Source: Dyella terrae
Lineage (GTDB): Bacteria > Pseudomonadota > Gammaproteobacteria > Xanthomonadales > Rhodanobacteraceae
Length of the DNA: 64,000 nt
Direction: 5' to 3'
Assembly: GCF_022394535.1 (NCBI RefSeq)
Contig: NZ_CP089414.1
Location: 4,030,001-4,094,000 of the forward strand
Shown piece after piece: positions 1-10,314 of the stretch. The position numbers were made by a program, and so were the translations under genes. The notes under the pieces are model-generated. The model was not told the origin of the DNA. It worked only from the letters and a program-made list of their open reading frames with translations, and ran no database searches. Numbering within the stretch: the stretch's first letter is position 1; each line of letters opens with the position of its first letter.

Positions 1-226
1 CCGTCCCGCATCCCCCGCCTCCCCGTGGCGATTTGCGTTCCCGAACCCCGAACTTAGCGTGCCCGGGCGGGCATTCCTAGGCGCGCTGCGTCATAGTCCA
101 AAAGTCGCCCATGACCGACGGCACGGCATGACCACAGGCCCATGCCGGGTATCCATGCTGTGCTGCATCGTGACATTCGACGACGCGCGACGGACGCGCC
201 TAACGCTGCACACGGAGGGAAGCGGG

Positions 227-1066
227 ATGCGTACCACCCTGATGGCTTGCACGCTGGTGGCGGGACTGGCCCTAGGTGGTGCGGTTCATGCGCACGATGT
301 CGAGATGCGCGGTAGTCGCTGCGGCTTTTCCACGGATTACGACGTGCAGGTCACGCCCGGCGGCATTGCCTTCCATCGCGAGAATGGCACGCCAGTCGAC
401 GTATTCATGCATGACGGTCGTCTGCGCGTGGATGGTCGCGAGGTGGCGGTGAACGGCGAGGACGCCGCACGCCTGCGCGATTACGAGCGACAGGTTCGCC
501 AGTTACTGCCTGACGTGGCCGACGTGGCGCGTGAGGGCGTGAACATGGGTTTTGGCGCGATGCGCACCGTGTTGATGACGTTCGCCGAGAACGACGACGA
601 GCGCCGTCGCATGGTTGGCCGTCTCGACGAGAATCACCGCCAGGCCATGGCACGCGTTGACAACGGACTTGGCCAGGGCACCTGGAAGGCCATGGACATG
701 GAACGGGTGGTCGAAAAGAGCATCGAGACCTCGGTATCCGACTTGGTGGCCAAGGTGGCAGGCGAAGCCGTGGAAGCTGCGCTTTCCGGCGACCGAAGCA
801 AGGTGGCGGCGCTGGAGGCGCGCGCCCAGACACTCGATACCAGTATCGATCGCGAAATGAGCAAGCGCTCGGACGAACTCCATCGTCGCGTGGACGCGCT
901 GTGCCCGCGGCTGGATTCGCTCGATGCACTGCAGCAGCGATTCCAGTTCCGCTTGCAGGACGGCTCACGGCTGCAACTGCTCGCAGATGACGACACAGAC
1001 AACAACAAGAAGCTATTCACAGCCACGGATGGTGCGCGCGCCGGCAGAGGCGACTCCGCGCACTGA
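227..1066 (+). CDS. DUF2884-like secreted protein
   Basis: This 279-residue protein begins with a clear signal peptide (MRTTLMACTLVAGLALGG, cleaved after about residue 24 near VHAHD). The ATG at 227 is chosen over an upstream in-frame start because a GGAGGGA ribosome site lies 6 bases before it. The mature part opens with a short Cys-containing beta-rich stretch (residues 25-70) and continues as a long charged, mostly helical region (75-250) rich in Asp, Arg and Glu. This layout matches the DUF2884/YggN family of periplasmic proteins of unknown function. The gene stands alone; the next gene starts about 140 bases later. The family call is from overall pattern only. Confidence 0.7.
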   Translation: MRTTLMACTLVAGLALGGAVHAHDVEMRGSRCGFSTDYDVQVTPGGIAFHRENGTPVDVFMHDGRLRVDGREVAVNGEDAARLRDYERQVRQLLPDVADVAREGVNMGFGAMRTVLMTFAENDDERRRMVGRLDENHRQAMARVDNGLGQGTWKAMDMERVVEKSIETSVSDLVAKVAGEAVEAALSGDRSKVAALEARAQTLDTSIDREMSKRSDELHRRVDALCPRLDSLDALQQRFQFRLQDGSRLQLLADDDTDNNKKLFTATDGARAGRGDSAH

Positions 1067-1209
1067 TCCATCGTCGGGGCTCCCCAGCACGACTTTCGGA
1101 CCATGCTGGTTCCCCCGGCATGGTCCCTTTTGCATGTACGGGAACAACAGAACCTTGATTGGCGTGCTGCTAGGCTCGCCCGGTTTTTCCTTCGAGAGAG
1201 CCGTGATCC

Positions 1210-2043
1210 ATGCACCAGCTTCTGGCCCGCCCGCCGCTTTCCGAGCGCACCATCACCATGCTCATCAATCTCAGCCTTGCGCTGTTGATGCTGTTGATCG
1301 GCCTGTGGCTGGCGGCGCGGCTAGCCAATATCGGGCGTCGCGCCATGCAGCGCGCCAACTTGGATGAAACCCTTGTCGGCTTTCTGCGCAACCTGATCTA
1401 CGGCGTGCTGGTCGCGGTGCTGATCGTGATGGCGCTACAACAGGCTGGCGTGCCATCGGCGCCGCTGGTGGCGGCGCTGGGCGCAGGTGGCCTGGCCATT
1501 GGCCTTGCCCTGCAGGGCACGCTGAGCAATCTGGCGTGGGGCGTGCTGCTGATCCTGTTTCGCCCGCTGCGCGTGGGGGACTACGTCCGCGCCGGCACCG
1601 TGGAGGGCACGGTGGAGGGCATCAGTCTTATGTACACGCTGCTGGTGATGCCCGATAACCGCGAGGCCGTGGTGCCGAACGCCAAGATCGGCTCCGATGC
1701 CATCATCAATTTCAACCGCCGCGGTACGCGCCGTTTCGAGCTGAAAGTGGGCATCGGCTACCAGGATGATATCGGCAAGGCGATGGGGCTTATCCGCGAG
1801 CTGTTTGCGGCCGATGAGCGCATCCTGCGCGATCCCGAGCCGGGTGTATGGCTGGACAGCCTGGGCGACAGCGCGGTGGTGCTGGTGATGCGCGCCCATA
1901 CCCGCTGCGCGGATTCCTGGGCGGCCCAGACCGATTTTCTGCGGGCAGTGAAAGAGCGTTTCGATGCCGAAGGCATCAGCATTCCGTTCCCGCAGCGGCA
2001 AGTGACGGTGGTGCAGGGGCGCGTCTCGGAGCAGACCACCTGA
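1210..2043 (+). CDS. Small MscS-family mechanosensitive ion channel
   Basis: The 277-residue protein has the minimal MscS architecture. Two membrane helices (about residues 17-40 and 61-83) are followed by the pore helix TM3, with the Gly/Ala-rich packing motif GAGGLAIGLALQ at 91-102. The start of the cytoplasmic beta domain is FRPLRVGDYVRAG at about 117-129. Such channels open on membrane tension and release solutes during hypo-osmotic shock. A GAGAGA ribosome-site-like stretch precedes ATG 1210; a later ATG at 1258 would remove only a polar leader. The gene is monocistronic, with about 220 bases before aceF. The assignment is firm at family level; conductance and subtype cannot be told. Confidence 0.9.
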   Translation: MHQLLARPPLSERTITMLINLSLALLMLLIGLWLAARLANIGRRAMQRANLDETLVGFLRNLIYGVLVAVLIVMALQQAGVPSAPLVAALGAGGLAIGLALQGTLSNLAWGVLLILFRPLRVGDYVRAGTVEGTVEGISLMYTLLVMPDNREAVVPNAKIGSDAIINFNRRGTRRFELKVGIGYQDDIGKAMGLIRELFAADERILRDPEPGVWLDSLGDSAVVLVMRAHTRCADSWAAQTDFLRAVKERFDAEGISIPFPQRQVTVVQGRVSEQTT

Positions 2044-2262
2044 CCAAGTGGAATGCACCGGAAGCCCTGGATGGGGCGACGCATTCCGCAACCCCGCGAC
2101 GGACCGTACGAAACCTTAGACAAAAGTCGTGCATACTTATGCGAATGGTGCCTTCAACCGATCCAAAAGCGTCCGGAACCGGGTCTCGTTCGCTATGATT
2201 AAACCCTTATGCATGCGGCCGTCATCCCCGCCGGCTCGCCATCGCCATCCGTAGGAGAAACC

Positions 2263-3948
2263 ATGGCCGACCTTAAAGAAGCACGCGTCCCCGATATCGG
2301 CAGCGAGAACGTGCCGGTGATCGAAGTGCTGGTAAAACCCGGCGACAAGGTGGCCAAGGAGCAGGGCCTGGTCACGCTGGAGTCGGACAAGGCGACCATG
2401 GAAGTGCCGGCCCCGTTCGCGGGCACGGTGAAGGAAATCAAGCTGAAGGTGGGTGACGAGGTGTCCGAAGGCACCCTTATCGCCATCATCGAGGCCGACG
2501 GCGAAGCGGCCGCGCCCGCTCCCAAGCAGGCTGCGCCGGCCAAGGCAGAGGCGCCCTCCAAGGCAGCCCCCGCGCCGGCTCCCGCTCAGGCACCGGTCGC
2601 CGCGCCCGCCGCTGGCGGCGGTGGCGTGCAGGAAGTGAAAGTGCCGGATATCGGCAGTGAGGACGTACCCGTCATCGAAATCCTGGTGAAAGTGGGCGAC
2701 ACCATCGCCAAGGACCAGGGCCTGATCACGCTGGAATCGGACAAGGCCACGATGGAAGTGCCGGCCCCGTTCGCCGGTGTGGTGAAGGAGATCAAGGTCA
2801 AGCTCGGCGATGAGCTGTCCGAGGGCAGCCTCATTGCGCTGGTCGAAGCTGCCGGTGGTGCACCCGCCGCTGCGCCGGCTCCCGCGCCTGCTGCCGCCCG
2901 GGTCGAAGCACCCACGGTCGAAGAGAAGCCCGAGCCGGTTGGCGGCCGTAGCGTGCTGCCGGGTAACGCGCCGGAAGGCGATGTGGCGCCCACGGCGCGA
3001 GCGCCGTTCGACTCCAAGATCGTCATGCCGGGCGACGCCCCGTATGCCAGCCCGGCCATCCGCGCTTTCGCGCGCGAGCTGGGCGTGGACATCCGTCAGG
3101 TGAAGGGCAGTGGTCGCGGTGGTCGTATCCAGCGCGAGGACGTCACCGGTTACGTGAAGCATGCGCTGGCCTCGGGCGCGCGTCCGGCCGGTGCGCCGGT
3201 CGCTGCTGGCGGTGGTCTCAATCTGCTGCCGTGGCCGAAGGTCGACTTCAGCAAGTTCGGCGAGGTCGAAGAGAAGGCGCTGTCGCGCATCCAGAAGATT
3301 TCGGGCGCGAACCTGGCGCGTAACTGGGCGATGATTCCGCACATCACCCAGCACGAAGACGCCGACATCACCGAGCTGGAAGCCTTCCGCAAGAAGCTTG
3401 GCGAAGAGAACAAGGATCTCAAGGTCACCCCGCTGGTGTTCCAGATCAAGGCGGTGGTCGCGGCGCTGAAGAAGTTCCCGCAGTTCAATGCCTCGCTGGA
3501 CGAAACCGGCGAGAAGCTGATCCTCAAGAAGTATTTCCACATCGGTATCGCGGTGGACACGCCCGATGGCCTAGTGGTGCCGGTGATCCGCGACTGCGAC
3601 AAGAAGGGTCTGCTGGAGCTCGCTGCAGAACTGAGCGAGATTTCCAAGAAGGCGCGCGACAAGAAGCTCGGCCCCAAGGAAATGTCGGGCGGCTGCTTCT
3701 CCATCTCCTCGCTCGGCGGCATCGGCGGTACGGCGTTCACGCCGATCGTCAATGCACCGGAAGTGGCCATCCTTGGTGTGTCCAAGGCAGCCACCAAGCC
3801 GGTGTGGAACGGCAAGGAATTCGCGCCACGCCTGATCCTGCCGCTGTCGCTCAGCTACGACCACCGCGTGATCGACGGCGCGCTCGCCGCGCGCTTCGCT
3901 TCCTACCTCGCACAGCAGCTCGGCGATATCCGCCGCCTGCTCCTGTAA
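2263..3948 (+). CDS. aceF: Pyruvate dehydrogenase E2, dihydrolipoyllysine acetyltransferase
   Basis: This is the 561-residue E2 core of the pyruvate dehydrogenase complex, which transfers acetyl groups from lipoyl arms to CoA. Two lipoyl domains carry the [11 protein letters not shown] motif with lipoyl-lysines at about K43 and K161, joined by Ala-Pro linkers. A peripheral-subunit-binding domain ([14 protein letters not shown], about 268-300) and the catalytic domain follow, with the active-site [10 protein letters not shown] near residue 534. The ATG at 2263 has an AGGAGA ribosome site; an in-frame ATG 54 bases upstream has none. lpd follows in the same direction after a 93-base gap holding a REP-like hairpin. 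aceE is not next to it in this window. Confidence 0.97.
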   Translation: MADLKEARVPDIGSENVPVIEVLVKPGDKVAKEQGLVTLESDKATMEVPAPFAGTVKEIKLKVGDEVSEGTLIAIIEADGEAAAPAPKQAAPAKAEAPSKAAPAPAPAQAPVAAPAAGGGGVQEVKVPDIGSEDVPVIEILVKVGDTIAKDQGLITLESDKATMEVPAPFAGVVKEIKVKLGDELSEGSLIALVEAAGGAPAAAPAPAPAAARVEAPTVEEKPEPVGGRSVLPGNAPEGDVAPTARAPFDSKIVMPGDAPYASPAIRAFARELGVDIRQVKGSGRGGRIQREDVTGYVKHALASGARPAGAPVAAGGGLNLLPWPKVDFSKFGEVEEKALSRIQKISGANLARNWAMIPHITQHEDADITELEAFRKKLGEENKDLKVTPLVFQIKAVVAALKKFPQFNASLDETGEKLILKKYFHIGIAVDTPDGLVVPVIRDCDKKGLLELAAELSEISKKARDKKLGPKEMSGGCFSISSLGGIGGTAFTPIVNAPEVAILGVSKAATKPVWNGKEFAPRLILPLSLSYDHRVIDGALAARFASYLAQQLGDIRRLLL

Positions 3949-4000
3949 TTGCTCCCTCTCCCCTTGCGGGAGAGGGTTGGGGTGAGGGGGCGGCCTTGCG
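3949..4000. repeat. REP-like palindrome between aceF and lpd
   Basis: A 9-bp perfect stem (CCCTCTCCC at 3954-3962 and GGGAGAGGG at 3968-3976, loop CTTGC) is followed by a G-rich GGTTGGGGTGAGGGGG tail. This CTCTCCC/GGGAGAG motif is a common dispersed intergenic repeat of proteobacteria. Here it lies inside the aceF-lpd transcript, where it could set the stoichiometry of the two messages by blocking 3' decay (inference). Confidence 0.7.
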
Positions 4001-4041
4001 TCGCCCTCACATGCGTAGCGAAAAGAACTAAAGGATTCCCC

Positions 4042-5814
4042 ATGGCAAGCACCATCGAAATCAAAGTCCCCGACATCGGCGGTAACGACAACGTGCCGGT
4101 GATCGAGGTACTGGTGAAGGTCGGCGATACCGTCGCCAAGGAACAAAGCCTGATCACGCTCGAATCGGACAAGGCCACGATGGAAATTCCGTCGAGTGCC
4201 GCCGGCGTGATCAAAGAGCTCAAGGTCAAAGTAGGCGATGAATTGTCCGAAGGTGCGGTGATCGCCGTACTGGAAGTCGCTGATGGCGCCGCCAAGGTCG
4301 ATGCGCCCAAGGCCGCCGCTCCGGCACCTGCTCCCGCTCCCGCCGCAGCACCCGTTGCCGCTGCTGCGCCGAAGGCGGCCGGTGTGTCCGGTCGCACCCC
4401 CGATATCGAATGCAAACTCGTGGTGCTCGGCTCCGGTCCCGGCGGCTACACCGCCGCGTTCCGCGCCGCCGACCTCGACGTCGATACCGTGCTGGTGGAG
4501 CGCTACGCCTCGCTAGGCGGCGTATGTCTCAACGTGGGCTGCATTCCGTCCAAGGCGCTGCTGCATGCCGCCGCCGTGATTGACGAGGCCGAAGCGATGG
4601 CCGCGCACGGCGTGAGCTTTGGCGCGCCGAAAATTGACATCGACAAGCTGCGCGACTTCAAGACCAAGGTAGTCGGTAAGCTCACCGGCGGCCTGTCCAG
4701 CATGGCTAAGCAGCGCAAGGTGCGCACCGTGCAGGGCGTGGGCACCTTCATTTCGCCGAACGAAATGGAAGTCCAGACGGCCGAAGGCACCAAGCTTATC
4801 CGCTTCGAGAACGCCATCATCGCGGCGGGCTCGCAGTCGGTGAAGCTGCCGGCCTTCCCGTGGGATGACGAACGCATCATGGATTCCACCGGTGCGCTTG
4901 AGCTGAAGGAAGTGCCCAAGAAGCTGCTCGTCGTTGGCGGCGGCATCATCGGCCTGGAAATGGCCACTGTGTACTCTGCGCTTGGCAGCGAAGTGACCGT
5001 GGTCGAGTTCATGGACCAGATCATCCCGGGTGCTGATGCCGATCTGATCAAGCCGCTGGCGCAGCGTCTCAACAAGAAGCTCAAGGGCGTGCATCTCAAG
5101 ACCAAGGTAGTGGATGCCAAGGCCACCAAGAAGGGCATCGAGGTCAGCTACGAAGGCGAGAGCATCCCCGAAACCACGCTGTTCGACCGCGTACTGGTCG
5201 CCGTGGGACGCTCGCCCAACGGCAATAAGATCGGCGCGGACAAGGCCGGTGTGGCCGTCACTGACCGTGGCTTCATCAACGTCGATACGCAGATGCGCAC
5301 CAACGTGAAGCACATCTACGCCATCGGTGACCTGGTGGGCCAGCCGATGCTGGCGCACAAGGCCACGCATGAGGCCCGCGTCGCGGCGGAAGTCGTCGCT
5401 GGCATGAAGAGCTACTTCGACGCACGCGTGATCCCGTCCGTCGCCTTCACCGATCCGGAAGTGGCATGGGTGGGCGTCACCGAGCGCGAGGCGAAGGAAA
5501 AGGGCCTCAAGGTCGGCGTGGGCAAATTCCCGTGGGTGGCCAGCGGCCGTGCCATTGGCATTGACCGCACCGAAGGCTTCACCAAGCTGATCTTCGATGA
5601 GGAAACCCACCGCATCGTCGGTGGCGCCATCGTCGGCCCGCATGCGGGCGACCTCATCAGCGAGATCTGCCTGGCGATCGAGATGGGCTCGGAAGCATCC
5701 GACATTGGCCTCACCATCCATCCGCATCCCACGCTGGGAGAGTCGGTGGGCATGGCGGCTGAAGTCTACGAAGGCACCATCACCGATCTGTACATGCCGA
5801 AGAAGAAAAAGTAA
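4042..5814 (+). CDS. lpd: Dihydrolipoyl dehydrogenase with N-terminal lipoyl domain
   Basis: This E3 enzyme (590 residues) reoxidises lipoyl groups of the 2-oxoacid dehydrogenase complexes with NAD+. It is longer than the usual 470 residues because it carries its own lipoyl domain (residues 1-80, [11 protein letters not shown] with lipoyl-lysine about K44) and an Ala-Pro linker (85-115). The FAD site GSGPGG (130-135), the redox disulfide [13 protein letters not shown] (C162, C167), the NAD fold [10 protein letters not shown] and the C-terminal HPHPT active-site base follow. AAAGGA precedes ATG 4042. The lipoyl-E3 fusion is known in several proteobacteria and fits membership of the PDH complex with upstream aceF. 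Confidence 0.96.
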   Translation: MASTIEIKVPDIGGNDNVPVIEVLVKVGDTVAKEQSLITLESDKATMEIPSSAAGVIKELKVKVGDELSEGAVIAVLEVADGAAKVDAPKAAAPAPAPAPAAAPVAAAAPKAAGVSGRTPDIECKLVVLGSGPGGYTAAFRAADLDVDTVLVERYASLGGVCLNVGCIPSKALLHAAAVIDEAEAMAAHGVSFGAPKIDIDKLRDFKTKVVGKLTGGLSSMAKQRKVRTVQGVGTFISPNEMEVQTAEGTKLIRFENAIIAAGSQSVKLPAFPWDDERIMDSTGALELKEVPKKLLVVGGGIIGLEMATVYSALGSEVTVVEFMDQIIPGADADLIKPLAQRLNKKLKGVHLKTKVVDAKATKKGIEVSYEGESIPETTLFDRVLVAVGRSPNGNKIGADKAGVAVTDRGFINVDTQMRTNVKHIYAIGDLVGQPMLAHKATHEARVAAEVVAGMKSYFDARVIPSVAFTDPEVAWVGVTEREAKEKGLKVGVGKFPWVASGRAIGIDRTEGFTKLIFDEETHRIVGGAIVGPHAGDLISEICLAIEMGSEASDIGLTIHPHPTLGESVGMAAEVYEGTITDLYMPKKKK

Positions 5815-5836
5815 TCGGCTGGCAGTGACACGATAG

Positions 5837-5869
5837 AAAGAGCCCGGGAATCCCGGGCTCTTTTTTTTG
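5837..5869 (+). terminator. Rho-independent terminator after lpd
   Basis: A GC-rich inverted repeat (AGAGCCCGGGA / TCCCGGGCTCT, 5839-5861) is followed by eight T residues. It lies between convergent lpd and the leftward secreted-protein gene; the T tract favours lpd. The opposite strand lacks an equally good T run. Confidence 0.9.
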
Positions 5870-5875
5870 CCGCGA

Positions 5876-6907
5876 TCAGTTCGATTCGGTGAACTGGATA
5901 GACGGCGTCGAGCCACCGGTTGCGGTACAGGAGCCGAGGTTCAGGTTGTTGCTCTCACCCGTGGAACCCGAGTTGGCCACGCACGACGGCACCGCAGTGG
6001 AGCCATCCGTCACCGCCAGCTTCACCGTAATGGACGAGCCGCTGTTGAACTGGGCTTCCGAGCCGCCAGCGTTGCCGACCACGTTGAACTCGCCAACCTC
6101 CCACACCTTGGCCAGATACAGCACGCTATCCTTGCCGCTGGAGCTGTAAGCCTTGGTGCCGTTGGTGAACACCACGGTGTCATTGCCGCCGCTGGTCACG
6201 GTGCCCGTGAGCTTCACGTTGCCAAGCGCGGTAGCTGCAACGTCCGGCGCAGTGGCTGCGGCGCTGTTCTTGTAGCAGTCACCTGCTCCGTCGCTGCCAA
6301 AACCGCTCGGGCAGCTCGATCCACCGTAGCCGATCAACCAGTACTGCATGAACACCGCGGCCGAACCCTGTACTTCGTAGTCCGGCGCATAGACGAACTG
6401 CTGCCACACGGTGCAACCGGAGTGGCCCTTGCAAGCCGACGTGGTGTCGTCAAAGCTGGAGTTGATCTGCAGCGAGTACTCATTCGCGCCTAGGATGCCG
6501 CCGCCGCCATACGCAGCAACGCCAACGCCGGTCTCCGACGTCACGCCCGTTACCGACGGGAAGCTGCCCACCGCTTGCGTGATCAGGCTGCTGGTCTGGA
6601 TCGTGTAGTCATTGCCGTTGCCGGCGGTCTGCGCGGCACCGTTGTGGAACAGCTTGAAACGCGGCACCGGCGCAACACGCGGCGTAACTTCGTGACAGGC
6701 GGACTGATGCCAGATAACGCTGGGATACGTGGCTTCAAAGCAGCCTTCCGAAGGCGTGGCGATGTGCGCCATGCTCTCGCGCCAGCTGCCCTGGGCCTGT
6801 TCTTCCAGCGTGCCGATCCGGTTCGAAGTCTGGGCGGATACGACGGCGGGAATACAAGCGGCGGCGATCAGGCCGGCGAGAAGAGCGATCTTGGTTTGTG
6901 CACGCAT
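5876..6907 (-). CDS. Secreted protein of unknown function
   Basis: The 343-residue product starts with a classical signal peptide (MRAQTKIALLAGLIAAACIP, cleavage near VVSAQ). GGGAGA sits 6-11 bases before this ATG, which is why the start 81 bases further upstream was not used. The mature chain is rich in Gly, Ser, Thr and Asn, with paired cysteines (for example SACKGHSGC and SSCPSGFG) that suggest disulfides in an extracellular or periplasmic beta-rich fold. I do not recognise the family. It has a long, relatively AT-rich upstream region and no operon partner. The composition suggests an exported surface or secreted protein; no catalytic motif is evident. Confidence 0.75.
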   Translation of the reverse strand: MRAQTKIALLAGLIAAACIPAVVSAQTSNRIGTLEEQAQGSWRESMAHIATPSEGCFEATYPSVIWHQSACHEVTPRVAPVPRFKLFHNGAAQTAGNGNDYTIQTSSLITQAVGSFPSVTGVTSETGVGVAAYGGGGILGANEYSLQINSSFDDTTSACKGHSGCTVWQQFVYAPDYEVQGSAAVFMQYWLIGYGGSSCPSGFGSDGAGDCYKNSAAATAPDVAATALGNVKLTGTVTSGGNDTVVFTNGTKAYSSSGKDSVLYLAKVWEVGEFNVVGNAGGSEAQFNSGSSITVKLAVTDGSTAVPSCVANSGSTGESNNLNLGSCTATGGSTPSIQFTESN

Positions 6908-7653
6908 TGAAATTCTCCCTGGAACGCGATTGGTCATTGGTTTTCGACCGCGGAGGATTCCGACGGCCGATGACAGACAACAACTCACCTACACGCCAGC
7001 AACCGGTGGGTTGCAGCGAATCTCTTGCGGTTTCATTGGCCCCTTCTGGACGGTAGAAGGTGAAGCGATCACATCTCGATCACGAGTGCCCGAAAAAAGC
7101 GCTACCCCCAAGCACTCTGCAGCGTTTGGTAACCCATACGTCATGCACTTGCAAATCGAAAAATAGTACGTCGCTCGATGTAAGGAACGCGACAGATAGC
7201 GTTGCATCGATCAAACCGACGCGAGGCCTTGAGAACAAAGAGAATCTGTCCGCACTTTTGTCATTGCGCGGGAGCTCGCGCGAAAGGGTGCTCGCAAAAA
7301 AGCACGAGTGTGAAAATCATCATCACGACGGTCTAATGCAAGGCTCGTTCATTGCTGTCGTGGGTGTTCAAAAAGTGCTTGAAAATAGGCACTTTCTATG
7401 TGATGAAAATATCTGTGATGCAATTTGCATTTCGCGCCAAACGACATGGCGAAGTTGTGATTGCCTCGTGAAGTCTCTCGGTGCTGCACATGCCGCCGAC
7501 GGCAAGACGGATCATGTGTCGACGACGGTGGCTTGCGGCCAGGTGTTCTGTCGCGAAAGTGCAGTGCGCCTGGGGCGGCGCATTCAGCACCACCAGGCGA
7601 TACCAGCTATATGGAGGTGCGATGCCGTTGAGGATGCCCGCTACCTGGGCGAA
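6908..7653. other. Gene-poor, AT-richer 0.75-kb intergenic stretch
   Basis: No convincing gene is seen here. Base composition from about 7040 to 7450 is clearly richer in A and T than the neighbours. The stretch probably holds the promoter of the leftward secreted-protein gene. It also contains a short hairpin (AAAGTGC 7372-7378 and GCACTTT 7389-7395, 10-base loop). A rightward open frame of 248 codons from 7060 has unusual composition (many His and Cys), overlaps a better gene on the other strand and has no ribosome site, so it is not called. Confidence 0.5.
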
Positions 7654-8337
7654 TCATCTTTCTGCGGATGCAAGCGCGGCCTTGATCGGTACGGATGCGT
7701 CCTTCAGGTAGTCGATGGTGCCCTTCGAGCTGATGATCATCTGCTGGGACACGCTGAGGAACTCTACTGGGTCTACATCCTTGCCCAGCCGGATGCGCGT
7801 CTGTAGATCGATCATGCGTGGTGCGTTCAACGCAACAGTGGCGTTGTGCGTGGTCCAGCTCGCTGCGTCGCGCAACGCAGCGTAAGCGACCGCATAACGA
7901 TGCAGGCGCTCCGCGTCGATCCATGTCGCCGACTGGTTGGCGACGGCGACATCCCATGCCTGGCTATTGAAGGCCGGCCAGTTGATAGCGAGCGCGAAGC
8001 CTTTGCTCCGCTCGCGGATGTGTTTGTTGATCTCCGCATCCGGCAAGCCCTTGCGCACGTCTTCGTTGATGGCGGCATCCAGCGCGACCAATGGCTCGAG
8101 CTTCTTCTCATCCAAGTCGATGGTGGCCTGGATATCGTGCAGCGTATTGGTCAGCTCGGCATCGATCTGCGCGCTGGCATGCTCCGCGGCATGCCGCTGG
8201 TGCGCATGCTCAATCCACTGTTCAAGGCCCAGCGCGGTGAGGATGCTGAGCACGATCATCAGATAGTGCTGCAGGAATTCGCGCAGCGAATGCATCTTCA
8301 CTTTGGGGACTTCAAAATGCATGGGGTTTTCGTCCAT
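7654..8337 (-). CDS. Single-pass membrane protein of unknown function
   Basis: The chosen start gives 227 residues (MDENPMHFEV...). A short basic stretch precedes one predicted membrane helix (about residues 20-38, HYLMIVLSILTALGLEQ). A mostly helical, charged soluble domain rich in Ala, Asp and Glu follows, consistent with a signal-anchored periplasmic helical bundle. There is no strong ribosome site; an alternative ATG lies 15 bases further in. It is in the same direction as the sulfotransferase gene that begins upstream at 10253 and ends 44 bases before this start, so it may be the last gene of that operon. No enzymatic motif is visible. Confidence 0.65.
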   Translation of the reverse strand: MDENPMHFEVPKVKMHSLREFLQHYLMIVLSILTALGLEQWIEHAHQRHAAEHASAQIDAELTNTLHDIQATIDLDEKKLEPLVALDAAINEDVRKGLPDAEINKHIRERSKGFALAINWPAFNSQAWDVAVANQSATWIDAERLHRYAVAYAALRDAASWTTHNATVALNAPRMIDLQTRIRLGKDVDPVEFLSVSQQMIISSKGTIDYLKDASVPIKAALASAER

Positions 8338-8381
8338 GGGATAGGTAAGTGCCTTGCGCCAGCGCGTTGCCGCACAGGGCG

Positions 8382-10253
8382 TCATTCGGAGTAGCCAAGC
8401 CGCTCCATCATCGGCCGGAGTATCGGCAGAACGGGTTCGAACTTGTCGCGGTAAGCCTGCCATCGGCCCACAGCCTTGCGATGGATGCCCTCTGTTACCT
8501 GCGCGTAGCTCGGCGTACTTATGTAGCCCTTGCCGCGCGCGTGCTCGGCGAAGCGCGCCATGGGTGCACTATCGTCGAGCTGCAGGAACTCGCCGAGCCG
8601 TACGAGATGTTCGTCGAAACGCGACACCACCGATTCATAACGCCATTCGAGCACACGAGGAGCGAACACTTCCACGTGGCGGAACCAATGCTCGAAGGCG
8701 TCCACGTAGCCTCGCGCCAGTCGCTCCAGTGACGAGCACAGCACCATGAAGGCGGGCGAGCGGAACGGCTGCATGTAGCAACTCAGAAGCACGTCACAGG
8801 GATGGCGCAGGCACATGATGATGCGGGCATCCGGGAACAGCCGCATGATCATCGGCAGGCACAGCATGTTGAGCGGATTCTTGTCGACCAGTTGGCGGCT
8901 GCCGAGATCCGGAACGACACGTCGGACGACACCGGCGTAGATGTCCCGCAACTGATCGGTATTGGCCTGCGTGAGTGAGGCCAGATCCGCTGGATAGGAT
9001 TGGCCGGCCAGTTGCATGCGCTTGATCAGCTCATAGACGAATGCGCGCTCATCCATCGAGCGAAAGGCAGGATGCGCATCCAGCATCTGTTCGAGCAACG
9101 TTGTCCCCGACCGTGGAAAACCGACGACGAATACCGGACTGTCCTGGCTGCGAGGGGCGCGCAGCGCCGACCAGCCATCGTAGGCGCGCCGGTCAACGGC
9201 ATGCTCCACCATGTCGAGCGGCTGGCTACCTTCGGTCAGAAGCTCGGGCACGAAGTCGCTCGCGAACCGCAGCTGGGCGGCGTGCGCGGCGTCCAGCGCA
9301 TGCCAGGCTTCATCGTGGCGCCCCTGCTTGTTGCGAATGGAGGCCACGCTGAAGGCCGCATTCGCCTGGAGATGGGCATCGCTGCGTTCGTGCTGGAGTT
9401 GTTCAAACCATGTCGCGGCCTGCTCCAGCTGACCCTGGCGGGACGCGATGTTCGCGTGCACTTGCAGGCCGGCGTGGCGGAGCTCCCACTCGCCAGGTGA
9501 GAGAGACGTCAGGACGTCCAGCGGCAACTGGCTCAACTCGGCGCAGGCTTCGTCGATCTGGTTGCTGCGTTCAAACATGGAGGCGCGCATGGCGACGATG
9601 CGCCTTTCCATGGATGGCCGTTCCGGCCCTTCAGGCAGGATCGCCTGGGCCAGCGTGCGGAACGCCGCGTCCTGGTAGCCCAGGCTGGAAAGAATGGTGG
9701 CTAGGATCAGCGCCTGATCGGCGGCCTGTGGCGGCCACGTATCGGCACCGTCGAGCATGACTTCTGCGCCACGCGTGTCGCCACAGAAGTGGCAGGCGTA
9801 CGCCGCCTGCAATCGAGCTTCGATGAAGTCTGGCGCTAACCCCACGGCTTGCAGCAGCGTCTCGCGTGCCGTCAGCCAGCGTTGCTGATGCGCATACAAC
9901 AAACCGAGGTTGTAATGCACTTCGGCTTGCGATGGCGCAAGCTCGATGGCCCGGCCAAGTGCCTGTTCGGCGAGCGCGTAGTCACCCGCTTGCCTGGCGG
10001 CAAGGCCAAGGTTATTCCAGTACTCGGAGACGTGTGGCTTGCGCTGCACGAGTTGGCGAAAGAGAGCCACTGCACTTTCGGGGCTTCCTGTTGCCTGGCG
10101 CGCCGCTCCTAGCAGAAGCAGGACCATGTCGTCGGCGGAAGCGAGATCGCGAACCGATTCGCCCATGGCCTGCACGTTGGTCATGTCGCCCGCGTTGTAT
10201 GCGGCGAGCATGCTCTCGACCAGTGCTTTGGAAGACGATGCAGGCGTAATCAT
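8382..10253 (-). CDS. TPR-repeat sulfotransferase family protein
   Basis: The 623-residue protein is bipartite. Residues about 10-340 form helical TPR-like repeats (for example YWNNLGLAARQAGDYALAEQ at 78-97 and VHYNLGLLYAHQQRWLTARE). Residues 370-620 form a PAPS-dependent sulfotransferase domain with the 5'-phosphosulfate loop VVGFPRSGTTLLEQ at about 376-389 and the downstream KNPLNMLCLPMIMRLFPDA region. Such proteins transfer sulfate from PAPS, probably to a protein or peptide presented by the TPR part. It lies 61 bases downstream of a TonB-dependent receptor gene in the same direction, so the two are likely co-transcribed. There is no signal peptide, so it should be cytoplasmic. The substrate is unknown. 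Confidence 0.88.
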   Translation of the reverse strand: MITPASSSKALVESMLAAYNAGDMTNVQAMGESVRDLASADDMVLLLLGAARQATGSPESAVALFRQLVQRKPHVSEYWNNLGLAARQAGDYALAEQALGRAIELAPSQAEVHYNLGLLYAHQQRWLTARETLLQAVGLAPDFIEARLQAAYACHFCGDTRGAEVMLDGADTWPPQAADQALILATILSSLGYQDAAFRTLAQAILPEGPERPSMERRIVAMRASMFERSNQIDEACAELSQLPLDVLTSLSPGEWELRHAGLQVHANIASRQGQLEQAATWFEQLQHERSDAHLQANAAFSVASIRNKQGRHDEAWHALDAAHAAQLRFASDFVPELLTEGSQPLDMVEHAVDRRAYDGWSALRAPRSQDSPVFVVGFPRSGTTLLEQMLDAHPAFRSMDERAFVYELIKRMQLAGQSYPADLASLTQANTDQLRDIYAGVVRRVVPDLGSRQLVDKNPLNMLCLPMIMRLFPDARIIMCLRHPCDVLLSCYMQPFRSPAFMVLCSSLERLARGYVDAFEHWFRHVEVFAPRVLEWRYESVVSRFDEHLVRLGEFLQLDDSAPMARFAEHARGKGYISTPSYAQVTEGIHRKAVGRWQAYRDKFEPVLPILRPMMERLGYSE

Positions 10254-10314
10254 CGCTCGATCTTATCAGCCATGTGGCCGCATCGTTCGATGCGGCCACA
10301 GGCTTTTCCAGCGT

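Noticed and set aside
2137..3540. Long minus-strand open frame opposite aceF
   Set aside because: It is a shadow of the high-GC third-position bias of aceF. Similar antisense frames occur opposite lpd (4513-5916), the TonB receptor (10039-11667), the glycosidase (18047-19456) and djlA-rpe (22621-24342); none has a recognisable domain.
7060..7806. 248-codon rightward open frame in the AT-rich gap
   Set aside because: No ribosome site, odd composition (many His and Cys), and its 3' half lies antisense to a better-supported gene at 7654-8337.
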